Assembly: GCF_964204865.1 (NCBI RefSeq)
Contig: NC_135261.1
Coordinates: 12,834,001-12,898,000, forward strand
Reading direction: 5' to 3'
DNA length: 64,000 nucleotides
DNA from: Styela clava
Lineage: Eukaryota; Chordata; Ascidiacea; Stolidobranchia; Styelidae
The translations under genes and the position numbers were made by a program. The notes below the pieces were generated by a model, which saw only the letters and a program-made list of their open reading frames with translations, did not search any database and was not told the origin of the DNA. Shown here piece by piece: positions 45,501 through 60,500 of the stretch. The stretch's first letter is position 1; each line of letters opens with the position of its first letter.

Positions 45501-48500
45501 TTTGCTTCGGTACTTTCATTTTCGATGTATTTAATTCATGTTCTGAGCTATACATTGGTTTCACATTTTCTTTTTCTTTATCCAATGGGCAGTTTGAAGT
45601 TTCATCAGTCGAAGAGGGTTGGCTTATAACGTGGTGCTTTTCACGGTGGACGTCATCGTTTGGAATCTCACTGCTTTCATGATTGTTAGAATCAATTTCA
45701 TTGTTAGAAATATTATATATACTACTGCATCCAGTCACTGAAGATGTAGATCCATCAAATTCAGTTTTATCTCTCTTTGTTTTGCAACTGAAATAATTAC
45801 TGAAATTCAATTTATACTCCTTCCTTTTGAAAACTGAAGACTCATATTTCCTCCTTGATAATTTATTTGAACCTGCTAATAAACAATGATTACTTTGAGT
45901 TGAAGAATGTAACAAGATAACATCTCTGAAAGAAAATTGTGATCCCAAACTAAATGGAAATTTTTCATTTAAATGCAGATGTCTCTCCAACTTCTTATGA
46001 AAAGTGTCAAATTTTGCATATCGCTTAAATTTTCCATTAGTTGGATTATGGTCTTTTTTCCGCCAATTATAGGAAAGTTCTTTACAGATATCTTTTACAG
46101 AAGGTATAACTTGAGTTGGTTCATCATTTTGAATACAGATAGAGGCGTATTTTTCTTGAATTTTGTCTACATCTTTAGTTGTCGCTTGTTTCTTACAATT
46201 CTCAGTCACAGGCAGTTTCTGCACTACTACATCTGTAAGTTTACTTCTCTTAGTCTGTTTTTCTTGAAATGCTATCATGGAAATACATTTCTCTCCGTGA
46301 GATGAGTTTTCTATTGGTGTATCACATGATTCTGTTGTGCAATTTTCTGTTGTCTCATTTTCCTTTTGCACATATGATTGTATAGAATGGAATAGACATG
46401 ACACTGCAAATTCTATGTCAGTTTTTGCTAATGTTTTAAGATTACGTTGCTTGGGTTTACAATTAGTTGGACATAGTTTCGGATTTTTTGCTGATGTTTT
46501 AAGATTACGTTGCTTGGGTTTAAAATTAGTTGGACAGAGTTTCGGATTTTTTTTAGCGTTTCGTGTCATTACTTTAGAGGTTGTTACAGTTGCTATAACA
46601 GTGAACTTATGACGAGATGAAAGAGGGATATCAGCCACACTGCTGATTGTGTTAGAAACAGTTTTTTCATTCAAATGTTTTTGATCTAAGGTTAATTTAG
46701 ATGATTTGTTGGCATCTAACACATTGATTGCAGGGCTTGAAGAAACCTTTTGCGCTACAGTTTCATTATTATTATCTGCTTTTTCACATTGAATATTGGT
46801 AGTAGAAGTAGAAGACGTCGATTGCAATTTTTGCAAATATTTAGTTGGAGTTGAATCATCTTTTAGATAATCCATCATTGAGCTTTCAATTTTATACCTC
46901 TTTTTTCTTTTATGCGATTGTTCTTCGTTATCACTTTGACAAAGAAGACGTTTCCTTTGATTCTTTGTTTTAAGCAACAAGGAAATCTTTTCTAATATTT
47001 CAGAATTCTCGTTGAAACAAGATGGCTGTGGCTGCACTACATTGAAATCTAGATTCAAATTGTTTTGAAATGATGAAGATATAAACATAAAAGGTTGTGA
47101 TGCTTTTTCTACGGCATGTTCTCGCATGGAAGTTGATTGCAAAACATCAGCTAAAGCTTTGTTGACAATAATTTCTCTCAAAGTCCTATTATTTTCAACA
47201 ACTTCACTTGGACACTTATTTGGAACACTTCCTTTTTTATTCACTGATTTTTCATTAGGTTTTTCAACCAATGCACTTTCGTTAATGTGAATATCATCTT
47301 TTGACGAAGTTTTAACTTCAGGTGGTGACAAATCAGCAGTGAGGGTACGAAATAAATTTGAGTTTCCAATTGTATCATTATAACATTCATCATTAGAAAA
47401 TGCATCTCTTTCTTTGCTGACAATATTTCTTGAAAATTCACATTGCTGGGATATATTTATATCATCTGTAGAAGATGGAATAGAATCACTCGAAGAAGAC
47501 AAACTTTGTTTGCACTCATTATTTCCGCGAAGCAACATCTTACTTCGTTCGCCAAGATATTCAGAGATGCATGTTGTATTTTGTTCTGTTGTTAGCTTTC
47601 TCTCTTTTACACCAGTATCAGTGTCACACTTTTCAGTGATTCTTGAACATCTGTGTAGATTTACACAAATTAAAAACAGGAAAATTAGCTAGCATATACT
47701 GTTTCCCCGAAAATAAGACCTACATCAAAAATAAGACCAAGCCTGAATTTTGAAAATGATTTTAATATAAGCCCTCCCTTAAAATATTACCCAGTCGATA
47801 ACACAATTTTTTTTTTTTCTCTCCTACACGTTTTAAATGATTAATAATCTATGATTTTCAGTTATTTTGACTAAAAACGTGTTAATTATAGGTAAATGGA
47901 TATTGGTTTTAATATTTTGTTTATTTGAAAATCTCGTAATTCTCTACTTTGTCATTTTTTTTTTGATAAATGAAAATATAAGACATCCCCCAAAAATAAG
48001 CCCTTGTGTTATTTTTCAGAAAAAATTTGAAATAAGACCCAGTCTTATTTTCAGGGAGACATGGTAATACTTACTGTCAAGGAATGAAATTTCAGATCTA
48101 AAACCCCCACTTCCTTGACAGACAAGCCTTCGCAAAAATGTCATCAATAAAGGTAAAATCATGGCAGATGGTATGACCGGAAGTTACCGCAAGCCATCTT
48201 TAAAGAGATCTAGGATTTTTAATTCACTAGATTAGACACTAGTTAGACCCAGGACCCTCCCTCCAGTCAGGGAATTGCTTATGCTTTAACAAAGTTTTTT
48301 CTGAAGATTTCTTTTTTTAGGTTTTACCTTACACTCAGATAGTTCTATTCACTGGTGAGTGATATCTCAGTCACGGGGGTACTCTTTACATCACTGTTAG
48401 CTCAGCCATGGTTACTTGCAAGTTGCAACTTTTCTATATAAGTACTCTTTTAACTTTTATTTAGGCCTGGGACTATAGTGCACAAATCAATGTTACTAAA

Positions 48501-51500
48501 AATGATTTATGTTATGAAAAAAGGAAAAATACATACACCTTAACTACTTTAAATTAATATTTAATTTGTATTATTCAATGTGAATAAAAAATGGAACTCA
48601 CATGGCTTTTCTGTTGTATCGTACCTTCCCCAAAGACTTGTGTGAATTAGTGGTGTTGATTAGAAAGTGTGATCTGTTCACTTTGTTTCTCCTTTTATCA
48701 AGCCTATCAAATATTTTACCTTACTAATAAAACTTATTATAAAAGATACATAATTTGCATTGAATTATTCTTTATCATTAGTTAATACTCACTTTTTCTT
48801 TCGGTTTATTCTATTTTCTTGGGATGGTTTATCCGGTACAGAAAGTCTAGCAATGTATTCAGCTGTCACAGTTGATATGGATTTCGAAGATGTACCGGGG
48901 ATTTTCTTCTTTTTTCTTAAGGTATCAGAAAAAGGTACCAACTCCTTACATTTTCTCCCTCTCTTCTGAGGTGATTTCATTGTTTTGTATTTGTCTTTCA
49001 AGTCAGGCTGTTGTATTTTGGACCTGTCACCAATACGAGAATTTTTAGCAATTTGGAACATTGGCTTGAACTGTAGATGAGCTTGGCGACGACTAGATAA
49101 CCTCTTTTCTTGAAGCTTCTTCTTCAAAATTTCATTCAACTTATCAAAGTCTCTTTTACTTGTGGCTGAATTGCATGAAACAGATTTCAGAAGTTGAGCT
49201 TCATCACTATCTAAAGATATAGGCTGAAGGATAACAGTTTGACTCATTTGTGGAGCATTCGCGCTTGAATCGAGTGGGATATTTTCCGATACAACTTTTT
49301 TTAGCAAAGTTGAATCAGATTGTATGTCTTTTGAAAACTTTCTAATATCTCTTTCTGGATTGACACTTTGTTCAGATTTCAAGCTAATTGAACTCCTTTT
49401 TCTATTTATTGCACTGCGTGTCTTTGTTCCTGAAACTACAGATTGCAAATTATCTACCTCAGTTAACTTTTTTGAATTTTTCATCAATTGCTTATAAGGA
49501 AGTTGATTTTCAGTACCATGCTTTGGGCCGATAATTTGAGATTTGTTTACAATATGAGAAGATGGAGCTGAACGCAATGGTGACAATTTTTTGGAAGATG
49601 TAGTTGGTGTATTACTAGAATGTTCGAAACCTGTATCTTTGGTTTCACCGTATTTTATTTGTGATTTGCTATTTTTTAAACATTTCAACTTTTCTTCATT
49701 CAAACTGTCATCACTTGAGTAAAACACATAATCTTCATCAGCCTTTTTGACAACTTTTTTTTGTTTTCTGCCGGATTTTCTAGTTGTTTCAGTGACTGAT
49801 CGCGAATAGTCTTCCCACCACAAATCGTCTGCGTCCTCATCAAGATCAGTCACTTTTTTACTTTTTTTGGCCTCATTTGGCAGCTGTTCTTTAATTTTCA
49901 CTGGACTGGAAACAGTTTTACATGCTGTCTTTATACTTTCATATTTTGTAGACTCATTTTTACTAAATGCACATTCATTAGGTGGATGACTTTTAGCTCC
50001 AAGATTAACAAAAAAACCTGAAAAAACTTCCAGTATAGAAGCTCCTGCTTTTTTCCCACTCCAGCATAGGCAATTCGAACACATCATAAATTTGACCTGA
50101 ATATAAAGTTAAAATAAAAATGAATAAAGAAATGTCATTTGGCACTGTGTGAATAAATCAATGTAATTTGTGAAAAATATAACAACAAAAGACAAAACAG
50201 AAAGTAACTAAGTATACTAGATAAATAAATAAGTTTGAAAAATATAATACTGCTACAGAAACAAAAAGAATAAATAGCAAACATAATAGCTTTTTTACTC
50301 ACTAGGAATTGACAAGATTCTTCCAATTGAACATGGATTCCGACACTTCTGCAAGTTTCCATATGTTTCAGGAGAGTTTTTGCATTTTTCTTCTTACATA
50401 TAAGTTTCATGTAAACAAATTTTAGATCTCTGAATACAATAAAGACAAATCGTGAGTTGGTTCTGAGAACAGAAATACTAATTTAAATGTAATACTACTT
50501 ACTGAGAAACGTTTTGAATAACAACAGAACGTCTTGAAGATGATTGCCCAATATGTTTGCTTCTATCTGTAGTTACGTTGTCATCTTTCATCGATTGATT
50601 ATTGAATATAAATATAAAACACTGATCCAACTTTGCCTGCAATCCCGTAAAAGTTTAACTAAGTTAAATTGTAATAAATGCTACATAACCAGGGCTGGGA
50701 ATTTCAGGGAAAACACTTTAACCGTTAACCGGGTAAAATTAACCGGTTAACCGCCGCGTGGCGTGTGACGTAATAATTTATATTTTCAGCTTGTTACGTC
50801 ACAATGCTTATAAAGCAATTTCGCATGTTCTTATCCCGGTATCGCTTATTAGAATTTATTCACGAATCGAGATAGTTTCATGATTTCTCTGCTTCAAGAG
50901 ATAGGCAGCGTGGTTCGGGCGTGTTGAAGTATTTTAGAAAACCTGATTCCATTGTTAAACGTCATTTATGTGACAAATTATCAGTGTTCGATGTGCGAAT
51001 TTTACTTTGAGATATATATCATAAAGAAAACGGCATCAACTGCGCACTTGTTGTATGACATTGAATATCCGATTTTACAATGAAATCGTGAACAATATAT
51101 TTCGAAATCGACCGAAAACTGATTCTGAATTCATCATTGTCAAATTTCCATAATCAGCAATCTTTGTACTTCCATTATTTTCACATTTATTGAGTCCTCA
51201 CCCACACAATTAGTAATATTCTTTTGAATTAAATGACACAAAAGATAAATTTGCGATGACGTAATCATATTTGAAGAAATTGTACGGTATGAAGATGATT
51301 TGTACCTGAGATGTCAGTTAACGGTTAAAATAAATCGTAACCGTTAACCATCTGAAATCGGTTAACCGGTTAACCATTCCCAGCCCTATACATAACTGAA
51401 TAACATCACACACATTTATGAATCAGAACAAAATAATGTGCCTTGGTGTTATGTGTCTGAAATTGTGAGCAGAAATGCAGAGTCTGAGAAAATTTACAAT

Positions 51501-54500
51501 CGAGTTTGGCTCCCACCGAGGATGTTAAAAACGACGCCATATTTCAGAATGTTAAAAATTCAAACTCTAGATTCCAGGATGTTCAAAATTTAGATTCCAT
51601 ACTCTGGTATGTTAGAAATTTAGACTTCAGACCCTAAGATGTTAAAAATCTAGACTCCAGACTCCTGGATGTTAAATATTTAGACTCCAGATTTCGGGAT
51701 TTTATAAAGTTGGACTCCTTATTCACAAATGTTAAAAATTAGACTACAGATTCTGGGATGTTAAAAATTTAAAATCCATATTCCAGGATGATTCCAGATT
51801 CCGGGATGTTAAAAATTTAGACGCCAAACTCTAGGATGTTAGAAATTTAGACCAGCTCCGAATTCTAAGAAAATACAATTTTGACAACGAGAGCTTTGGT
51901 CAGGGTTATCCAAAACGAATCGAATATTCAAATGTATTCGAATATCAAAGTATTCGAATACCTTTTCGGCTGATTTTCGAATAATTCCGAATAGTAGCCA
52001 CTTTTCGCCGTAAACACGGTGTTTCATTTTATTGGAATTTTCAAACGACTTTTTACGCTTTCTCACGTATTGTAATGCCGATGAAATAGAATCCGCACTT
52101 TGATTGTTTATATTCTGTGCGACCGTAAGTCGCATAGTTTTGCGACACATTTGCACGTTTGCATGGGTGGACATTGCCGACATTCGTCTACGAAACTTTT
52201 TAATTTACACATTCATTTCCATTACGTCGAAAAATTGACATATATTTATAGCCGTAATTGTTACGATATCCAATGAATGTCGCAAATCGAAAAAACAAGT
52301 CCATTTATTAGGAAAAATACTTTTACCCGCTTTCTGGCAAATAATTTTGATAACGATAGTTAAAAGTAGCGATCCTTTACCAGGATGATTTTTGTTGCGC
52401 AAAATAATCCAATCCATGACCGATAATAGCTTTTAAAATGTCATGCCGTATTAATTTAATTCTATTCAACGTAACGCATGGTTGTATCGACAATCAGTTA
52501 ACATAAAATGTGTGGTAAACTGACCGATATTACCGGTAGTAATTATTGATTCCTATTTTCATATATACAAAATAATGAAAGTATTAATACCAAATACCAC
52601 GGGTATTTGTGGTCATGAAATGTATGGTAAACTGCCCAATTATAATTAATTTCGGATTCGTATTTACCAAATATTAAAACTATTATAACTCTAAAATAAA
52701 TCGGCGATCTGTGGACTTGAAATGTGTGGTAAACTGGCCGATATTATTAATTTTTAATTTGTATTTACTAAATAATAGAACTATTATAACTCTAAAATAC
52801 AACGGCGATCTGTGGACTTAAAATGTGTGGTAAACTGCCCTATATTATTAACTTTCGATTCGTATTTACTGAATAATAAAAGTATTAATACTTTAACATA
52901 CTACGAGAATTTGTGGACACAAAATGTGTGGTAAACTGCCCGATTTACCAACATTTGAGGTATGTTAATAAAATTAAATAAACATGGTAAGGCATTTTAA
53001 ATAGTGGTATCGGTCATGGATTCGAATATTTTGCATAGCACAAAATCATCCTAGTAAAGGGTCCATACTTTTAAATACAAACCAATGGCAACCATTGTCC
53101 AAATTATTTCCCAAAAAGCGGGATAAAGTATACCTAAATCATTTTTCCGACTTGTGACAATTTTTTCGTGAGTATGAAAATAAGAATCAGAAATTAATTA
53201 TATTCGGGCACAATATCACGGCAATCTGTGGACACAAATTGTGTGGCAAACTCGCGATTATTATTAATTTTTGTATTTACTAAATACATTGGCGATCTGT
53301 GAACTCAGAATGTGTGGTAAACTACCCGATTATAAATAGTTTTTGATTCCTATTTTCGTATTTATAAAATAATATTTATCCAGCTTTTTGGCAAATAATT
53401 TCGATAATGGTTGGTATTTGAAAGTATGGGCGTTTTACCAGGATGATTTTGTGTTGCGCAAGTATTCAAATCCATCACCGATACAACTATTTAAAATGCC
53501 TTGTCATATTAAATTAATTCTGTTATCATAACTCATGGTATGATTGTATTTATTGTATGGAAATTCCTTCATACACTTAGATAAGCTTCCTTAACTTGAT
53601 TTTATTTTATTCGAAATACCGTATTCAAAAATAATAATTTTGAATGTATTCGAAATAGTGAACTATTCGGTATTGGCCATCCCTGGCTTTGGTGTATGCA
53701 AGTCTTTGTTAATAGGCTTGTTAAGAACTCTAGGTGAAATTAATGTTTTTTTCGAGTTTTGGTATGACGTTATGACTCCTTTCATCACCACTGCCACTGA
53801 AAGTCTGACTCTAGACTCCAGGGAATTCAGAATTTTGACACCAAGGACTTTAAAAAAATATGATTCTGGATCCAACTACCCAGCGGTTAGTTCAGTCTGA
53901 AGCATTCAAGATTAAAAAATAAAAAATTAAAAATCTATTTGAAAAATCTTGGAATAAAAAATATTCAGGAAATTGCCAAAGTAATAAAGTTGCATCAGGC
54001 TAAACAGCACAATTATATATCATTTCTTCACAGTGTAAGTAGATATGTGTAAACTCTTCAATGTCTTATGAAATTTTTATCAATATTTTTATCATAAACA
54101 GAAAAACTAACCTTAACGAAAGAAATCAGGTTGATCCAGTTTTCCAAATTCACCTGATCATTGTATTTGGTTTTGAAATCTGAGAAGACTCTGTGTTTTG
54201 TAAGTAGACCTGCCCAAAATACTTGTTATAATATCTATACTTATAATGGTTAGATTATGGACTTTATTAACAATGTAGGCATCACCCACTACCTCAACCT
54301 GGGTGTAATAAAATGAGTAGGAAAAGTCAAACTTGAAAGATTCTGGTCCTTCAAAAAAGTGGTAGCTCTTTGCATAATCGGTCGCTGCTTGCACAGAGCC
54401 TCGTTCAGGGTGAAAGGATTGTGAACATATGAAAAGTATTGTAATATAGTAAAATGATACATTGGATTTAGGATTGAACCAGTAAAAAAGGGTTTCTTAG

Positions 54501-57500
54501 ATATTCCTCAGACATAAGCTACATGGGTTACACTCGTATATGACGAAACAAGGGAAAAGGACAGCAAATGCAGAAGACATTTGTAAATGTCATCAAGATA
54601 CTTGAATCATCTATTTACGGGAAAGCACCATCTCCATGGACACAGAAGGAGAATGGCAGGATTCTCTAAGAAAAAGGAATATAAATAAAATCAAGTATTA
54701 CTCTGACAAGCTTTCTGGAAGCTCTGTACAATATTCATTTGTAACATTTTATTCTGCTTTTCCACATCGATCCAGAGTTGTTGAATTTCCTTCCACGCTG
54801 CATCAGTTGCTGCAAGGAATAAGAGTCAATTTTGAAGATATGACTTAAAAAATACAGATGCTAAATTAATATTATATTTCTAAACTGGCCAAGATGATCT
54901 ATCAATCTATAACAAAAGAACTTTACCAAAACACCAATTACGATGGAAAACAGGTGAAAATAATGTTATTTCATGAGGCATCATAACAATCAAAATTAAG
55001 TTCTGCATTTTTCTGTAATTATGGCTTGTAACAGGCTGTAACACCAAAATGTAACCACTGTGATATAGCTGGTATAAAAGTCACTCTGAGAAAACATAAA
55101 TGAAAAAGGAGAACATGGACACAGTGAATGACGGTAATAACAAGACGTTGTTGTGAGATACACATCTCAGGGTGAGAAAATTCAAGTCGGAAAAGTAAAT
55201 TTAAATTGTTAATGTTGAATTTAGGCAACCTTCGATGCCTAATACCTTACCTTGATTGGTCACAAATTCGGGTACATGATTGTTTTCATGATAACGCCTC
55301 CACAGCTCCTAAAAATTTAAGAAGAGGAAAATTTAGTTGTCCTGATGAAAATATGATTGACAGAAAGCATCTTTCAGGTTTGAATAAACCAATTTTGCAT
55401 ATAAATTTGAATGAAACGAATAATTTGTTACAGCACTTTTTGTCGTATTGTGTATGTACGGTAAGGTAAGTGTATGAAGAATAATTTAAGTAAATATTTG
55501 CTGCCACTCATTCTGCTGGAATATGTAACAACATTGTTGATCAAAATTTTTTCTAGAACTCTTTTGTCATATTGTTCTACGGCCTTATAACATGCATTCT
55601 GTGCTAAACTTCACTTTCAGTACATATTGTAAAACTGCAGCTTAGCAAAAGTATTGCCAATTAGATTATGTTGTAAAGTTAATTTTATGATCACTAGAAT
55701 ATATATAATTACTGCATAGCCTACATGTCAGAAGACATTAGCATAAAAGAAATATCACCAAAAATACAAAATTTTTGTTTTTCTATGTAATTCTAAAGCT
55801 AGATTAGAGTGCAAAAAGGAAATTAAGGTACTAGGAATGAGCTTTAGCTATATCAAATAATATTGACCTAAAATAAATAGATAATACTATGCGGTCTTTT
55901 TCTTTGGAAACTAAAATTAGCCCCATGTCCTTTCATTTTATAAATCATCCCTTTCAAACCAAAATCATATGTTCCGCAAATATCAAATTGGCCTACAACA
56001 AGCCTGGTAACAAATAACTGAATGTATAGCATAAACGGTTAAATGCTAATATATTTCATGATCATTACTGGGCAGTTTTTGATTACACTACTACAATAAC
56101 TACATTTATTCATTTTTCAAGAGATTTTTTTAAATTTACCTTGAACAAAAATTCTTTCTCTTTGCATAAACAACATGTTGTAGCTATTTTTCTGATTTTT
56201 TTGATAGAACCAGCCGGATTTTCTATTAAGATAGTCACAAGATCAGTTGTTATTCTGGACAATGCTGAAATAAAAGAATCATATATTTAATATGGATCTG
56301 GAGGAAAAATATCATTTTGGAGCATAATCAGAAATATAGATAAACAACAGACCAATGAAGAATATTAAAAAAGCCCAGATATTCAGAACAAAACTCAAAA
56401 AAAAAAAAAAAATTTATATACAGCCCAGATAAAAACATTGCATCAGAGCTCAGTTTACTGTTAGTGGTAGGATCTACCAAGATTCAAAAGTTTGGACTTT
56501 CCATGGTCTTAGATTACTTACACCACTACTTACAAATGCCTCTATGCACTGGAAATAATATACCGAGATCAGGGAAACTTGATATTAATTTTATTTAAGC
56601 TATAAGGACAGAATTATTGAAAAGTCTTCCCAAGGAATTCTAGTATTTATGCTCTAACTTCACCGCAAAATGGTGCAGCAAAAAATAATCCATAAAAATG
56701 GCTCATGTTGTAATTACAGATATAAAAGAGCCTGTTCGATCATAACTAGACATGGCAAATTGAAACATTTATGCTGTATCGTGTCAAATACATATGGAAA
56801 GTAAAACAAGTTAATAAATACTGCCACTGCCGACTAATTTCCCCGCTACAATTCTTACAGCAATAGCAGCAGATATATACAATTCAATCAAATTCTCAAT
56901 TTTAACTGAATCCAAAAAGATGGATTTACATATTGGTTATTGACTGCACTTTGTTGAATTTATATATTGAAACTTTTTGAATATTTATTTGAATCTGTTA
57001 AAAACAAATTTAACTGCTGCTAACAAATTTAACAGCTGTATTAATAGCAACAAAATATCTTCAGTTCTTATTAACAATGAGTTGCCATTACAAAAATTCA
57101 ATTCTGTCATTTTCGGGCCCACAATCAATGATAAATTCAGTATACTTGCGGGAAGATGCTATAAATCATCATAATCTTCAGAAACTACAATATTGTACGT
57201 TGAAAACATCAAGGCAATAATTGAATTTTTGATCATTTGTAATATAGGTTTTGTGTAATAGAAATCCGACAAGGCTATTTTCTAACAGGTTTTAAAATTC
57301 CTGGAATTGGAATGGAAAGCTATTAGTTCGATAATCGGATGCAAGTCACTCCCGAACAAATGGTGATAATTGTGTCAAAAAACAGTGGATGAATCTGCAA
57401 GGCCTTAATAAAAGTTTCTCCATTAGAGAGTTGTTTTGAGTTATGACAATATATAAATCACATATTGAAATAAAAAATATGAAAAGCCAAGTTAATTTTG

Positions 57501-60500
57501 TATGTTTACTCAAAATGTTGTTTGTGCACTTTTAATATTTCTATAATATATTGTGCTTTAGTAAAGACCAAAATATAAAAATATTTTGGTACTTTCCCGG
57601 GGAAGTTTGGCAGTAAAGGATACTACGTAATATATGAGAAACTGATAATAAAATGAATGAGGATTTAAAATGCTGAATGAAATAAAAATGTCAAAATAAA
57701 CATAATTGTCAGGTATTGATAACAGAGATATATTGATCATGCAAGAAAATGATAATATAAGTTTCCTTCTCATACAAAACATTGCTGACAAAAGTTTCCT
57801 GACTAGTCTGGCGCTTCCTACGATAAAAATCCCTAAGTGAATTTGAACAATAAAAAAGGAGTAAAAGCATTCATATATTGGATAAAAAATTGTTTTGTAA
57901 TTCTCTCTACATAGGTAATACATTTCATGTCATCTTTAGGATATCGACTAACTAAAGGGAGCATTTATGCAATTTCAAAAATTTGGGCGTATGTGACTGT
58001 TTTGCTTTTATGTAGTCTCTCCTTCGTCCTGATCTACCTAAAGGAAAACGTTTGTATGCCATAGTGTTTTCAGGTTTGTTTAGGAAAATTATCTTACCGG
58101 TACAGCTAAAGAGCCATTCGAAAATGAACTGGACTTGACAGCAAATGACTGTTTTTTATACTCATGTGGCATGATATGGAAAAATCTCCAAAAACAGTAT
58201 TTTTTTAAAAAATTTCTATGAATAAGGCTCTTTCTTCTTTAAACGATGATTATTGACGACTTTCGCTCTGAACAAGCCCCTGTACAAGCAGCTACCGATA
58301 TTTTCACAATGGGTCACTTTTATTTGGAAGGACCAATACTTTTCCAGTTCAAGATTGCATTCCCAATTCTTTACAACCTGGGTGAGATGTAGGTGGATGG
58401 GATCGGAACTCAAGAAGTGTAACCTAATACAGTAAAGCGATTCCAATACAGTAAAGTCTAAAGTGTTAACTACTAGGCCATCGTGCCGCCCTCGAGAATT
58501 TATAATTGGATACAAAGTGGCCATATGGATCGTATGACTGAATCGTTGTTGTTAGTGTTGCTGTTGTTGTCGGGGTGATTTATTGGTAAAGAAAAAAATA
58601 AATTTTTATGTAACTAATTGGTCAATCATTTTCAGCAATTTCCATTCGCGGAAACATTATTTTAGTCTGTCAAGTGTGATCAGTTCTGTCAGAGCTGTCC
58701 TACATCTTGTTTTGCAAACTTGGTGCCCGGTTTTGCCAGTTACTGGTACCAATTAGCAGGGCAAATCATTACCGTAAGCTTGTGGCATTGCACCACATAA
58801 ATGTGTCATTGAGTGACTTTAGTGCCACACGGGCAATAAATTGATATAGCTCAAGCTATAGCAGATAGAGTATTTTCATACTAAACTAGGCTCCTTGACT
58901 CAAACATCTATCTATTGTGTCCATATATTTGAGCATTGTTCCCTCGTTTTAATATCACCCCATAGAAATGTGAATATAAACCTTGAAAAATGATTAAAAT
59001 AACTACCAATGTTTTACATCATGGTTTACAAAAATAACGAATCATTATTTCAAAAATAATTGGCCATTTTCTAGTATCAGAATAACGTTATGGATTGAAT
59101 ATACCGTAAGTAATATGAAATCTCGGAAATTTTTTACCATGGGATGTTTTCCATGTTTACTCCAAACAAGGCTCTTCATCACTTACTCTATTTAATAATG
59201 AAGATTCAATAGCTCTCCAAAGTTTAGAAGTTGTCAATGAATTGTTCAGTACTTAACATTTTAATTATGCAACAATCTAGTTTCCTATTAATTATAACAA
59301 AACAAACGGTACAACTGTGGTATGTGATCTCAGCGATTGTGTGGTCTCAGTGATTTTAGTTAGAGTTAGGAACTGAATTCCATGAGAATGTCTTTATGAG
59401 AATAAACACATACTTTGGCATACGATTGAGATCATGTTAAGCAAGTGAGATGGCATACCAAAGTTGCACCAAACAAACATTATTAAAGTCTCCAATCTAA
59501 AACTGAATAAAATTCACTCACCAATACAATTAAGAAGTTTCTGTCTGCCCAGATAAAATGCAAGCAGAGCATATTCTGCCTGAATATCAGTCAATTTCAC
59601 ATTCATTGTCCAGTTACTTGGATACTGAGCGGACTACGTTTCACAATTGAAATGATGAAAAATTATTAAAAATAATCATCACCTTGTAACACCTTGTATG
59701 TGTTGTACACATGTATAACAACTTTACATTCTGGAAAAGTAAATTATTGATATACAATATTAAAACCATAAACTTAGAAATCTCTAATATTGGGGAAAAA
59801 TTATGGTCATGTAGAGAAATAGAAAGAAAGTGTGTTGATGGAGATTGAGACATAAAATTCGAATTGTAAGGTAAATAATATTTCCTGGGATTGGTATATA
59901 ATGTGAAAAAAACAAAGCAAAACTATAAAAAAATATGTAACATTAACCTGCACCTACACTTACTAAACAGAGCTACAAACACACCGAGCCTCAAAAAGAT
60001 GACAAAAAAATAGAAAAGCACGAAAACATAAATCAGTTTACATATGATGTTGGTGGCATGTTTAGTCAAACAGGCTCTTTATATCTTTGCTCCAGACAAG
60101 GCACAGGACTAGTCAGTAGTCACTGCAATGTACCGAGCTACCATAGCTTCAAACAAACTGAAATGCGTCTGATTCAGCATTGTGTACCCATTATTTTAAC
60201 ACATATTTAACAGTGGGGTAGTGGGCATTGGGTATAAACCATTTTAATATTTTAACCTATTGCGATTGTTGCCATTAAAGCATAAAAAGATTTAGATTAT
60301 TGAAATAAACATTAAATATTGACAAAGTAGCATTTCTTTTGTTAGTAGGTTCAGTCGTTCTCTAAATTTTAGCCAATTAATATCGTAAAATAAATGACTT
60401 TAAATAATTATTTACACAACCAGCAGTTGGTAGCTTCATTAGTTTAACTCCATTAAAAGTCATAAACAACGCTTCATGAATTGTATAAAAATCAGAACAG

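Noticed and set aside
57558-57923. 121-residue hydrophobic minus-strand frame that might be a membrane protein
   Set aside because: AT-rich, no recognisable domain, no fitting splice sites, and it lies within an intron of the large gene.
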